Below, piece by piece: positions 1 to 10,615 of a DNA stretch of 64,000 nucleotides. Position 1 is the stretch's first letter, and every line of letters starts with the position of its first letter. The stretch comes from Aradus depressus (taxonomy: Eukaryota > Arthropoda > Insecta > Hemiptera > Aradidae). The position numbers and the translations under genes were made by a program. The stretch is from contig OY759227.1 in assembly GCA_963662175.1 (NCBI GenBank), forward strand, positions 2,326,501 to 2,390,500, written 5' to 3'. The notes below the pieces were generated by a model. It did not search any database. It worked only from the letters and a program-made list of their open reading frames with translations, and had not been told where the DNA came from.

Positions 1-2047
1 AGCCTTCTTTCTGACGAACTTGAAATTCAACTCAACAAATTTCCTAATATTGTAAAAGATCTTTTTGTGAGAAGAGTCAATGCGCCATATTCTGAGAGTA
101 TCCGATCTTTTGCGTTAACGCTTCACTTCTTTTCTCCCAAGGCATTTGACTATTTAAGATCGTCATTTAATACTTGCTTGCCTCACCCTCATACCTTAAC
201 TAAATGGTACACATCTCTAGACTCCGCACCAGGAATTTCTGAGGAGGCGATTCGTGCTGTAGAACATGTAACAAAGTCTACAGATTATCCCGTTTTATTT
301 ACCCTTGTAATGGATGAGATGGCCATACGCAAGGGACTAGAAAAGAGTGGTGATAGCATCATAGGGTTCTCTACATTCGATGATGAAGTAGCGGCAAAAG
401 AAATTATAGTTTTTATGTTGGTTGGAATAAATGTGAATTGGAGAGTTCCAATAGCATATTTTTTTATTAACGGGATGAATGGAAATCAAAAATCTGCCCA
501 AATTAAAAATTGTCTGCGCATACTTCATGAAAAAGGTGTTACAGTTGTTGGTCTTACATGTGATGGGGCATCTAGCAATGTTTCAACGAGTGTTGATTTA
601 GGATGCAATTTGGATCCTAATAATTTAAAATCGTCCTTTAAACACCCGAGTAGTGAGAAAATGATTCACTTTTTCTTTGATCCCGCTCACATGTTAAAGC
701 TTCTAAGAAACGCTTTAGGAGATTTATATTGCTTTCTTGATGAGAATGGGCATTAAATCAAGTGGCAATTAATACAAAAATTAAACAGTTTGCAAAATGA
801 AGAAGGGATGCATTTAGGTAATAAGTTAAAGAGTGCCCATGTACAATATTTTAACAAGAAAATGAATGTCAAGCTTGCTGCACAGGTTTTTAGCGATTCG
901 GTAAGTGATGCTCTCAAATGGTGCCATAAACATAAAGTAGAGGGTTTTAGTGATAATGAGGGTACGGTGAAATTTATTGAAAAAGTTAACAAATTGTTTG
1001 ATATTCTTAATTCCCGTTCAATAAGGCAAAAAGGGTATAAACGATCAATGGATCAAGTTACTGCAACTTCGTACAAACTGTTTCTTGAAGACTCCAGAAA
1101 ATATTTTATGGGTTTAAGAAATATTAAAGGGCATCTGCTTGATGAGGGAAGTAGAAAAATGGGATTTGTGGGATTTTTAACATGCATAAAAAATGCACTT
1201 GGTGTTTATAGTGAATTGATTATGAAAGAAAAAATATTGAAGTACATTTCTTTTTTTAAATTTAGTCAAAATAACATAGAAACTTTGTTTGGCTACATAA
1301 GATCACAATTTGGTTGCAACAACAATCCTTCAGCAAAACAATTTATCTCTTCTTTCAAAAAAATATTACTACACAAAGAAATTCATGCTCCAAAGACAGG
1401 CAATTGCAGCGCAATTGAAAACATTCCCGTACTAACTGTTAGATTTCTAAAAAAAAACGAAAGCTATTAATTCACTTGTTGAAGAAAATGAACATGATAT
1501 GACCACTTCTGATTTAGATCATCTATGTATACCTTTAGATTGTCCAATTAATAGCTATATAAAAGTTGTGGTTATTTATATTGCCGGTTTTGTGGTCAGG
1601 AGGATTGAAAATGAAATTAATTGTTGTGACTGCTTCTCAAGTTTAAGAGGATTTGTTGATTCAGACAATTCTGATTTAATTACATTAAAAAATAAAGGTG
1701 GACTTATTTATCCTAGCAATGATGTTGTCCAGGTGTGCACATTCACAGAAAAGGCATTAAGAGGGTTTATTAAAGTTAAGGGAATGGGCAAGTGGGGCAA
1801 AAAAGAAAAGGACTGCTTGTTAAACATGGTTGCCAGGCAAAGCGTTGAAGCCAACTTATTTGATGCTTTAAAAAGTCATGTTTTGGAACTGGAGGAAGAA
1901 AACCATATCTATTTTTTGATTACTTCAATATTCAATTTGTACACTAAAATTAGAATTAATTATGTTTGCAAACAATCTTCTCAAAAAATGCAGTTAAATT
2001 CTGTTAGGCAAAAGTATAAAAAATTAACTTTATTTAAGGGAAATTGA
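1..2047 (+). pseudogene. P-element / THAP9-like DNA transposase, broken, left end off window
   Basis: The frame is open from base 1, so the N-terminus (where a THAP DNA-binding domain would be) lies outside the window. The product is a cut-and-paste transposase of the P-element/THAP9 family. Visible family signatures are MDEMAIRK (about 310-333, first catalytic Asp of the RNase-H-like fold), the FFFDPAHMLKLLRNAL helix region near 670-717, and the SQNNIETLFGYIRSQFG stretch near 1264-1314 preceding the C-terminal part. Two lesions interrupt it: an in-frame TAA at 754-756, after which the same frame continues, and a frameshift in the A-run at about 1448-1457, after which the reading resumes in another frame to the TGA at 2045. 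A two-lesion pseudogene is the simplest reading. An intron near 754 is possible but no good GT-AG pair is evident. Confidence 0.85.
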
Positions 2048-2126
2048 TGAATTTGAAACAAAACAAATAATAAGTTTACATAGGAATTTCAAGTTTGTTA
2101 GCTTGTACCTTTCTGCACAGTATAAT

Positions 2127-2197
2127 ATATTCATGCACCTAGGGAATAATTAATTACTTTTTTACTTGATTACTTTACTCCCTAAGTGCATGAATAT
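2127..2197. repeat. Imperfect inverted repeat (hairpin) 3' of the transposase
   Basis: The arm ATATTCATGCAC.TAGGGA (2127-2145) reappears as its reverse complement at about 2178-2197 with roughly two mismatches and a 30-bp loop. It sits 80 bp beyond the transposase stop. It could be a subterminal inverted repeat of the P-like element or simply a hairpin. No matching copy can be seen because the left end is off the window. Confidence 0.5.
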
Positions 2198-2310
2198 CTA
2201 TCTATATTGAGATTCAAATTAAGATTTTAAGGAACCATTAAGTAACCTAAATGGAAAATATGTTAATGTCTTTTGTAATTTTGATGTGAAATGCTACCTA
2301 CCTAATGTAC

Positions 2311-3140
2311 TTATAAAAATTCGTGGAGGAAGCTGGAGATCAGCCCAACTAGATTTCTAGGTGGTTCCATCATTCGCAGTCGCGTGAGAATCGCAGGCCA
2401 CCAGGCGCTATCGAAGGCCGCTGCAATGTCGAAGAAGACACAGAATGCATATTTGCCCCTGTCCTCCTCCATATCCGCCCTTAGCCTCCTCAAGGCGACC
2501 TCAGTGGACCTACCCCTTAGGCGACCGTACTGCCGATGGGACACGTAGGCATGAACTTGGGCGCGAATTCCGTAGAGGACGAGAGTCTCCAGCACCTTAC
2601 CGAGCACGGGAAGTAGGCTGATTGGTCTATAACTCCTTGCCAAGGCAAGGTCCCTGTCCCCAGGCTTGAGAAACGTGCAAACAATGGCCCGTTCCCATGC
2701 TCTCGGGAAGTGGCCCTGCCTCAAGCAGGCATTGTACAGGTGCATTGGATCTGGCTTGATGACCGGGAAAGCTTTCTTGATTATGGCCGCGTCTATGAGA
2801 TCACACCCAGGGGCGCCGCCACTCTTCTGCTTCCCAACCGCCAAATTCAAATCGATCACATCCAAATCAGGCGCATCTTCCGTATCCGGCAGCGCACGAG
2901 ATGCAAACCTGATGTCATGCTGGCTGGGTGTATCTTCCTTCGGGCTATCCGCCGGGAAGGCCTCTTTCAGGTACATCCCAGCGGCCTCCTCCAGAGACGT
3001 GGCGTACAATCCGCCATCTCTGATGGAAGCCATGGGGGCGACCGCTTTTAGCCTGCGGTGGCAGCCCGGCAGGGGATCCCTCACGGGTTTTTGCTGCTCT
3101 CGTCCTCAATGAACTTCCTCCAACTTTCCTTTTTTGCGGT
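2311..3140 (-). pseudogene. R1-like non-LTR retrotransposon reverse transcriptase fragment
   Basis: Read on the minus strand, this begins in the endonuclease-RT linker (KKESWRKF near 3110-3130) and runs into RT domains 0-3: KSGGAPGCDLIDAAIIKKAF, ARSYRPISLLPVLGKVLE and FDIAAAFDSAWW (first catalytic Asp region). The reading stops at 2311, before the YADD box, so the active site is incomplete. The linker-to-RT join needs a frameshift, with a TGA near 3083. The family is that of the R1 clade LINEs, which copy their RNA into genomic DNA at a nick. GC content is clearly higher than in the flanks, which is consistent with a separate origin. Confidence 0.75.
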
Positions 3141-3150
3141 TTCGATCCGC

Positions 3151-3574
3151 TTACCATAAGCCTTGCTTAGTTGCCTGTACTCCTCCCTTTGCATCCACTT
3201 TAGGAGAGGGTCTCGGCACCGTTGGCTCCTTCTCCTGGCACGATAAACTGACGTTGATCCCGAGTTCTCTCGTGGTCAGCTTATCTACACGCTGTCTCCA
3301 AGGAATCCTTGTCGGACCCCTGGATGGGGGCAACCACCGCCAAAAATGTTTGAGGTTTGGTCGGGCTCCGAGCGGCTGGGTTCTTCGCCTTCTCCAACAG
3401 CTCCTTCAGCAGGAGTTTCCTGCCAGCTGCAGGTTGTGGTGGTGGGACCGGTTGTTGGGCGGGAGAGGTTGTAAAAAAAAAAAAAAGAAAAAAAATAGTA
3501 TGGGCTTTGCAACAGCGGACCCTATATGCTAGTATGGGCCAACTACGTACTAGCTGTGGGATCCGCTTTTGCAA
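3151..3574 (-). pseudogene. Possible ORF1 (gag-like) fragment of the same LINE
   Basis: Minus-strand frames carry a proline-rich stretch followed by TFLAVVAPIQGSDKDS and then LTTRELGINVS. This resembles the region of R1-type ORF1 proteins that precedes the zinc knuckles. It lies directly upstream of the RT linker, with no endonuclease between. If the ORF1 reading is right, the copy has lost its endonuclease by internal deletion. An A-rich run at 3473-3497 interrupts it. Assignment is tentative. Confidence 0.3.
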
Positions 3575-3693
3575 GGCACAAACTAGCTGTGGTACCCAGC
3601 GTTTCTAACTACTTACTTGCTGAGGAGCCCGTCGGTGCAAGGCCCAGCGTTCCTAACTATGTACTAGCTGTGGGGTCCGCCGCTGCAAGGCAC
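3541..3693. repeat. Degenerate short tandem repeat, about three units
   Basis: The motif AACTAnnTACTAGCTGTGGG followed by a GC-rich stretch ending GCAAGGC recurs at about 3541, 3608 and 3656, with diverged spacers that also share CCCAGCGTT. Units are 39-70 bp. Confidence 0.55.
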
Positions 3694-3699
3694 TTGGTT

Positions 3700-4402
3700 A
3701 ATTCCACACCAACTCAGCATGACGTTACACCCACCGATTTTTTTATGAAAAACTAATGTCATTTTTGGATTCCTCATCCAAAAATAAGCTTAAATACAAA
3801 TTTTCAGCCTTTTTCGATCGATATTTTTTTCTACAGAAAAAAAAAACATTTTGTTATCTTTTTTCGAGTTTTTCAAAATACGATTTTTTATTTTTTGATT
3901 TCAACTATCATATTAACTATCGGCTGAAAAAATATGTTTTACAGATGATTTCAATCGGAAATGTTCTGTAGATTTCGAAAATATGAAAAAAATAGACCCT
4001 CTCACTGAAAATGGCAATTTATCATTTTTTAACATTTTTTTCATGATTTTTTTTCGACATGCTAGTACACCTATTTTTCATCCGTAGCACATAGAAATTG
4101 CTGTTCGGGAGTTGAACTTTCATAAAAAAATTTTCGTTCTGGGTTAAACATGTTTATGAATTGTAAATAGCAATTAAAGTAATTATCGATTTTAAGCGTT
4201 TCACTATTGATGGCATACATTTTGTTATTTTTTTCATTTTCTTTTTCACAATTTATCAAAATTTGCTTTTCATCAGTTTAATAGATATAATTGGCATTAA
4301 CAAAATTATTAAGTAACGCAGACGTTAACCAAAACGTAATTGGCATAATTTTTTCTACGTTATCTCAACAAGTGATTTTTCGACGTGTGTTTGGAAGAAA
4401 TT
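3700..4402. other. AT-rich stretch without recognisable gene
   Basis: Long T and A runs with only short accidental reading frames. It probably holds the 3' flank of the minus-strand pseudogene that ends at 4403. Confidence 0.5.
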
Positions 4403-6850
4403 TCAACTAGAATTGGATTTTGTCAAAAATTTATCTAAACAGGAAGTTTTACATATTTTACATAGATATTCGATAACAGCCCTTACTCTCTTGTTATTAG
4501 TTATATCGAATTTCATACAAAATTCAGGATCAGTGCTTGTTTTTTTACATTGGATAACATGATCATTCAAAGGTACGAATTCATGGTAACTGCGAGTGCC
4601 AGGAATTGTCCAGGCTTTTGTTGATTCAATTTGACGTTCTTTTTCTGCATCTTCTTTCTTTACGAACTCACAATAGATGTTTTTGATGTGCAGTTTGCAA
4701 AATTGTAACAAACCTTCAACATTGAGAATTTGATCGTTGAGCGGTCGTCGCAAACTTTCATTCGATGCTTCTCTTTTGATTGTTCCTCCAATCCCGTCAC
4801 ATGGTGATTTACCGTGAGATGTAGCGAAGGAAGACCAGGTGCGCTTAGTTCATACTTCTTATAGTGCTCGCATAGACGTAACAAGTTGTTGCAGTTCTTG
4901 TATTGGCCAGGACATCCATCACTGAAATAATGTAGCCGTTGAATCTGTGGAAGCTTTTGTTTTATGTAGTTGATGATCCGGTCTTGGAAAACATGAACGA
5001 TTGAGGTATCGTGTTTTAAGTCATCTGACAAGAAGCATATACTATGATGTTCCAATGTGTCTTCATGCTTGAAGTAAATAACCATAGGATGAACTGTTTT
5101 TCGTCCAGTAGTAGCCCTGTGCTTGATCTTGGGTTAGTTTTCGCTGAAGTCCATCAACACAATGCAGCTATCACATTCCAATGAATCTTTCAGTTGTTGG
5201 ATGTGTTGGAATTGTTCCTTCGTAGTGTATGCATGGAGTAACAGTTTTTGAAACGCAGAACTCAGAAAACGGTAGAACTCAGATTTGGGTAAATTCCTTG
5301 AAATAAGTTCAGTTCTGTCTGTGCTGACCCATTGTTTGAATTCAATGACCTCTTCTTCGCTTTCACCTTCGTCGCTCTCATCGTCGTTTTCTTCTTCTTG
5401 ATTTTTCTCTTCCAATCTTTGATCGAGTGAATGCTCCAGGGTCTGCTGAACTTCTTCTTCAGATGGACAGTCCTTGCACTCTCGTAAAATACAATCCTTT
5501 TTCGTTAGATCACAGACAAGTTTTGAAATAACTTCATCTAGCAAAAATTTCGAATTCACAGCATAAAGTTGTAGTTTGACATTTTGGTGGATTATGCAAA
5601 CACATATTGTGTGTGTTCCTGGACTCCTGCAAGTACACACCACTTGGGCCGAAGAAGACAAAACGTCGTGAGTCCGATTTTGCTGTCCGGATTCACACGC
5701 TTGTACTCTGCATACAATTCACGCAAGTTCAAGAGCAATGACTGTTTCTGCTTGTAGGTTTTTTTCCAATGCTGACACAATCTTTCTTTCCGGGCAACAT
5801 CTTGGAATTCCCACTGGTTTCATTACAGTAGAAGTCGATTTCTTTTCGTTTCTCTTCTTCAGACAATACTCTGCTTCCACGTTTTTTGTCAAGAATTGAA
5901 AATAAACCTTTTTCGTCTTTCAATTTCAAAGCAGCAGTAGCGGTAGCTCGTGTTATTTCCAAATAACTCTGAATTTTCGTTGTATGCAAGTCCGGAACAA
6001 GAGTTAACAACCGTAATTTTGTAGCATAGTCGCAGGACTTGTATTGGATCTTGATTTGGTTCCTTCAAGACAGACGGCCTGTGTTCATCAGATTCTACTT
6101 CAGGAAGTTCCGATGTTGTTGCAACCTCAAGCATATTAATTTCACCTGAAATTGATTTGCGGCAATTGTCATAATATTTCATTCCAGGGGCTACATTTAG
6201 ATGGAGTTTCTTTCTCAGATCCACAGCGACAGCTGACGTTACTTCACGTACATTTTTCGTAATTCGAGTTTTGTGTTTTCCATATGGGTCGAAACAGTGT
6301 CTTTGATTTCCCGCATAGAATTTCAGAAATGAGTTAGAATGCCCTTGAGATATATTTAAATCAGGCAAGAAGTTGTTCAAACCTAAAAAAAAGTCATTAA
6401 GTTGACTTTAATAATTCTTTCATTTAATCGAGTAACCAAATAAATCAAAATTAATACCTGTTCGCAGTACTAATAATTCTTTGTCCTCATCTGACAAAGA
6501 GTTAAATTCCATGTTTAAATATACGTGACACCATGCTTCGCCTGAAAATTGAGTTTTTTGAAACAAAATTGTTGAAAGTATTTTTAACTGTATAGTGTAT
6601 GCAAAAAAATACCTGAATCATCCATCTTCAAATGATCAACAATTGATTTTAAACCAAATCCGAGATGCCGAATCAAGAAACACAGATTACCTAACCTAAA
6701 AATAAAAATTTATATTTGGATGATCAATTAACTATTCGAACGATTAAGACTGACATTGAATAATACTTACCAATGGGTCGTTATCAAAACTAAATCCCTC
6801 AGAAAACATACAGAAAGAATAAGCGGAATTATTCAAAACAAATGTCGATG
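4403..6850 (-). pseudogene. Invertebrate DDE-transposase-like family (DFSEN/SDG.P.QYKN type), intron-bearing pseudogene
   Basis: This belongs to a family common in invertebrate genomes, usually annotated as uncharacterised, whose layout suggests an RNase-H-fold transposase derivative. In minus-strand order it shows GLTTFCLLRPKWCV (about 5650-5690), CRSPGTHTICVC, LMDFSEN (about 5134), HYFSDGCPGQYKN (about 4900) and SHGKSPCDGIGGTIKRE (about 4750-4800), all family landmarks. Upstream coding exons with GT-AG borders are visible at about 6382, 6457-6540, 6612-6698 and 6770-6830. Lesions include an in-frame TAA right after DFSEN (5134) and frameshifts near 4815, 5640, 5780 and 6000, plus a TGA near 6835. 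Retained introns argue against a processed copy. The mechanism of the family is an inference. Confidence 0.7.
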
Positions 6851-7114
6851 ATTTGTGCTTCCGTATTGTTGCCTGCTTCTTGAACACGCCACGTAAAAAT
6901 ATCAACAATGCTTAGGTTAAGCTGGCACCTCACGTGGTGGCTTACGGTAACAGCGCTACCTGGATCTACTGCGCACGAAACGCACAAGACTATTTCAATT
7001 ATTTCAAAACTGATTTTTTCATTCAAGAAATATATTAAAATGCAGATCCTTACAAATAGTTGAGTGAAAGAGAAAATGTAGCACGAAAAAAATAACAAAA
7101 TTTATGCCTACAAT

Positions 7115-7329
7115 TGTAATATAGTCAATTTGCGTAGGCCAAATTTCATTTTATTTATAATTTTATTTAAAGTTTGTAAAATGAATAATATATATAAGGG
7201 TTAGATAAACCATTAACTTTAGAGGCTGAAGAGAGAGGTAGCAAGGGTGACAAGGAGGCTCAGGTATCGAGGGTGCAATAAAAGAAGGAACCATCAGTTA
7301 CCTATAGGAGGAATTGTACAGATATTTTT
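7115..7329. repeat. LTR-like direct repeat, left copy (old outer element)
   Basis: A 215-bp stretch starting TGTAATATAG is matched at 20469-20673 with about 95% identity by eye and a 12-bp indel near its end. It contains an AATAAA-type signal (GCAATAAAAG). The spacing and the gag remnant between the copies suggest LTRs of an old retrotransposon now holding two nested Gypsy elements. Confidence 0.6.
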
Positions 7330-8334
7330 ACAATCCAGTTAACAGAAGAATGGAACTATGAAGGTATTACCAGATTATAGCTCCAAGCCCGCTGTTAGTG
7401 GCATATAAAACTGCCAACATAAAGTTGAGAAAGGTTAAATAGAGGCTTCACAAGGAGAAGCCGCAAACTTTCCGAAATGGCCGAGGAGAAGTAGTGGGGG
7501 GAAGTTGCAAGTCTGGAGAGGTGGAAGTCTAAAGTTCATCATCAGTCGAGATCCACGAGTTGAAGTCTGCAGTTCTGATCCAGTAGCCTTCGAGGGAAGC
7601 TCCAGCCCTCATCATCCAACCCCAGAAGTTCAGGAGGAACTCAGCCGCTAGTCTGTTCTTCCACTCTCAAACCCTCGCAGAGCCGTCCAGCCCTCATCAT
7701 CCGATTAGCCTTCAGCCCCAGCACCCATACACCATTATCAATAAGGTTTAATTTTATATTATGTTTTTAATTTTAAGTTATTTATTTTGTTGTAAATATA
7801 TTAATCTCAATATGACTTGCTAGATTTTTTTTAGTTTGCTTCCCTTACTTATCCTAGTCAATATTGATTTAAGAATTTGGTTTTTCAAAACTCTTTTCGC
7901 TGAACGAATTCTTTCGCCTTTGGTTTATAGAAATTAAATTTGTATGTTAAAATCAGTAAATTTAAATGATCGTTCTATTAGATAGGCGGTCTGGCATCCT
8001 TTGGACATTTTAAATTAGTAAAGATAAATCATTTTGTGAAAATCTCCGCAATTTAGATAAAAATTAAAGTAAATATAAATATATATACATTTTTTTAATT
8101 AAAACCGCGACGCGCAACCCTTCAAATATTACAATTTGACATGCCCTTTTGTGGAGATTTGGTAAAATCATTATTATTCAGCAAGAGAGGAAAGGGAAAA
8201 TTTTTACATCAAGATTGACTTGGAGAGCTGGGAACAAACTTGATTTGATATTTTACATTAATTAATTTTTGAAATTTAATTTACATTTTATATAGTTAGA
8301 TATTATTTTTTGAAATTTTATATAGTTTTTAAAT
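7330..8334 (+). other. Leader-like region of the outer LTR element, no gene
   Basis: GC-richer up to about 7730, then strongly AT-rich. No coding frame is convincing. It lies between the LTR-like repeat and the gag remnant, so is plausibly LTR remainder plus untranslated leader. No clear primer-binding site is seen. Confidence 0.4.
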
Positions 8335-9230
8335 ATGGATAAACAATTAGTTTTTGAGGATATTGACCAATCTGAGGAAGCAAGTGTCGAAAGTGGGGTA
8401 GAAAGTTTAAATATTCCGGTGTCGGCAGGGACAAGGTCACACAAAATAAATGTTATAAACGAGGGACAAGAAACCAAAGATTCTGATATGGAAAAAATGA
8501 CAGAAAAAATATTTAAGGGAGTGGGGTCACAGATGGCTAATTTAGAAAGTAAAATGAATGCACAAATAGCTAATTTAGATAGTGAAATGAAATCACAAAG
8601 TGCTAATTTAGGAAGTAGAATGGATAATTTAAAAAAAAGATTTAGGTAGTGAAATGGGAAATTTAGGAAGTAGGATGAGTAATTTAGAAAGTAAAGTGGG
8701 ATCACAAATTACTAATTTAGAAACTAAAATATGGTCAAATATGGAAAAAATAATGTCGATTAGAGAAAACTGAGGAAAAACAGGCTGCCCATATTCAAAG
8801 TTTAAAGTTAAACTTATTTAGTGATAAGGAGGAAAAAGAAGATAGGATTCCTATTTCAATTATCCAAAGTCCGGATGTCAATATGACTATTGAAGATTTG
8901 TTAATAGAGGAAAAGGAATTAGGAAATAGTTTTGTAGAATGTGAAAGCATCGAGGTTGAAATAGTTAATTATGATAAGTTTAGTATAGTTGAGAACGTCA
9001 GGGAAGGAAACTGTCTTCATAAGGAGGAAGGGAAGTTTGAAGTTTTAGAGTCATTATCAGGAGACATTAAAAGTGATAGAAACTTTGTGATAATCAGAAA
9101 AACTGTAAGAGTTGAAATTTTTATGAATAAGATTGAATATGTGGAATTGGATGGTCGAATGAAAGTGAGAATTATTTTTGGTGTGAGTGAAATTTATAAA
9201 TGTTATTTTTTGAAAACTGGATTTATTTGA
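8335..9230 (+). pseudogene. Coiled-coil gag remnant of the outer LTR element
   Basis: The first frame (8335-8649) carries repeats of about 11-12 residues of the form ANLESKM / ANLDSEM / ANLGSRM, which predict a parallel coiled coil. A frameshift in the A8 run near 8630 moves the same repeat pattern (NLGSRM, NLESKV, NLETKI) into another frame. Coding resumes at about 8780-9230 with an acidic, lysine-rich segment. This arrangement resembles N-terminal gag segments of some insect Gypsy-type elements. No nucleocapsid, protease or RT follows, because the element is interrupted by Gypsy A and eroded. Confidence 0.5.
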
Positions 9231-9562
9231 AATGTATATGTAATTTTTTTTTCCATTGGAGTTAGTTGAATTTTATAAGTTGAATTGAAGTATGTGTTGA
9301 TTGAGGCTTTGGAAGTGAAGTTAATAGTGAGTTAATCTTCTTTAGTATTTTTTTTGATCCATTTTAGATTTGAGAAATTTTCTTTTTGTTTGATTGATTT
9401 TTTTTTGAGAAGATAAATTTTTATGAATAAGATTAATTGATAATATTTTTGGACAGTGGGAGTTATTTAAAATTTTATATATTGAATTTAATTATAGATT
9501 GATTGAGGCTTTGGAAGTGAAACGATAGCAAGTTAATTTTTTTTAGTATTTTTTTTTATATA
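9231..9562. repeat. AT-rich degenerate repeat, two copies, third past Gypsy A
   Basis: GATTGAGGCTTTGGAAGTGAA occurs at about 9299 and 9499. TATGAATAAGnTT.ATTGATAAT occurs at about 9421 and again at about 14016, beyond Gypsy A. Period is about 200 bp. The repeat belongs to the outer element and was split by the Gypsy A insertion. Confidence 0.6.
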
Positions 9563-9566
9563 GAAT

Positions 9567-9709
9567 TGTAGGAGGCCAGTGGCTTGGATGATTAACAAAA
9601 AGATCATATGAGATTAAAAAAAATAAAAAATATATTGATTGTTAGTTTTGAAAAGAGTTGTTCATGAAATAAAAGTTATTTATTATATATTAGTATAAAA
9701 TACTCAACA
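9567..9709 (+). repeat. Gypsy A 5' LTR
   Basis: Starts TGTAGGAGG, ends AATACTCAACA, and matches 13838-13975. It contains AAATAAAAG, a possible polyadenylation signal. Confidence 0.92.
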
Positions 9710-9710
9710 A

Positions 9711-9729
9711 TTGGTGACCCCGACGTGAT
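9711..9729 (+). other. Gypsy A primer-binding site
   Basis: TTGGTGACCCCGACGTGAT begins two bases after the 5' LTR. The TGG start and position fit a tRNA 3'-end complement used to prime minus-strand synthesis. The identical 19-mer is found beside the Gypsy B 5' LTR. Confidence 0.85.
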
Positions 9730-9802
9730 TTTTTGAAAAAGGGCCATAGCAAGAAGTGATTTTTTTTTGTGACCGCGAGTGATCAGGTAAACAGTTTTTT
9801 TT

Positions 9803-10615
9803 GTGTGTCCGGGACTGAAAACTACAGTCAGTATGCAGGACAGAAATGACGTTCAACCCTGGGCAGGATCTTCGGTCGATGCGATCAGCGTCAAATTACC
9901 ACCTTTTTGGGCGGAAAAACCTGATATCTGGTTCTGCCAGGCCGAAGCGCAATTTCGATTGGCCAGGATCACGCAGGAACCAACCATGTTCAACTACCTG
10001 ATTGCGCAACTTGATTTGCGCACGGTTGAAAATATTTATGATTTAATTTCGTCGACTGACGAAAATAAGTATTCAAAGGCGAAGGAACGTCTTCTCAACG
10101 TGCTTAAGGAGAGCGAAGAACGGCAACTGAAACGTTTAATAAACGAATTGGACCTCGGCGATTTAAAGCCCAGCCAACTACTCCGTAAAATGAAAAGTCT
10201 TTCAGGTCAGAATGTCTCAGCCATGATGTTAAAAACCCTGTGGCTTGATAAACTTCCGACTCATATTAAAAGCATATTAATTATTTCGGAGGAAAATATT
10301 GACAAATTAGCGGAAATTGGCGATAAGATTTTTGAAATTAGTTCCACACAGGTTTCATCAGTCTCACAGAAACCAAATTCCCAGGTTCCGGAGGTTGGTG
10401 AATTACAACACCGAATTCAGCTACTCGAAAAGGAAATTTCCAAGCTCCGAGTCGATCGGAGAAACCGCAGCAGATCTCGTAGCGTACGTCGAGGTCGGTA
10501 CAACAGAAATGGCAAGTATTGTTTTTACCATTTTCGTTTTGGAAAAAAATGTTTGCCTGAAAAATGTACGCCCCCCTGCCAGTGGAAAACGCAGGGAAAC
10601 GACAAAGGACAGTAG
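9803..10615 (+). CDS. Gypsy A Gag (DUF7041-type)
   Basis: 270 codons from the upstream ATG; the ATG at 9833 (MQDRNDVQPWAG) is an equally likely start. The N-terminal segment VKLPPFWAEKPDIWFCQAEA followed by FRLARITQEPTMFNYLIAQL is the hallmark of the DUF7041 gag family of arthropod Gypsy elements. A basic Arg/Ser stretch (RNRSRSRSVRRGR, about 10465-10500) and a Cys/His cluster (CFYHFRFGKKC..KC..PC) form the nucleic-acid-binding end. Gag assembles the virus-like particle. The frame overlaps pol by 52 bp and holds a -1 slippery heptamer 15 bases before its stop. Confidence 0.88.
   Translation: MCPGLKTTVSMQDRNDVQPWAGSSVDAISVKLPPFWAEKPDIWFCQAEAQFRLARITQEPTMFNYLIAQLDLRTVENIYDLISSTDENKYSKAKERLLNVLKESEERQLKRLINELDLGDLKPSQLLRKMKSLSGQNVSAMMLKTLWLDKLPTHIKSILIISEENIDKLAEIGDKIFEISSTQVSSVSQKPNSQVPEVGELQHRIQLLEKEISKLRVDRRNRSRSRSVRRGRYNRNGKYCFYHFRFGKKCLPEKCTPPCQWKTQGNDKGQ

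Noticed and set aside
3834..3971. Short AT-rich frames near 3.8-4.0 kb
   Set aside because: Low-complexity Phe/Lys/Tyr strings without motifs.
10543..10549. A-run as Gypsy A frameshift site
   Set aside because: Phase is right but the -1 frame hits TGA at 10558, so it cannot lead into pol.
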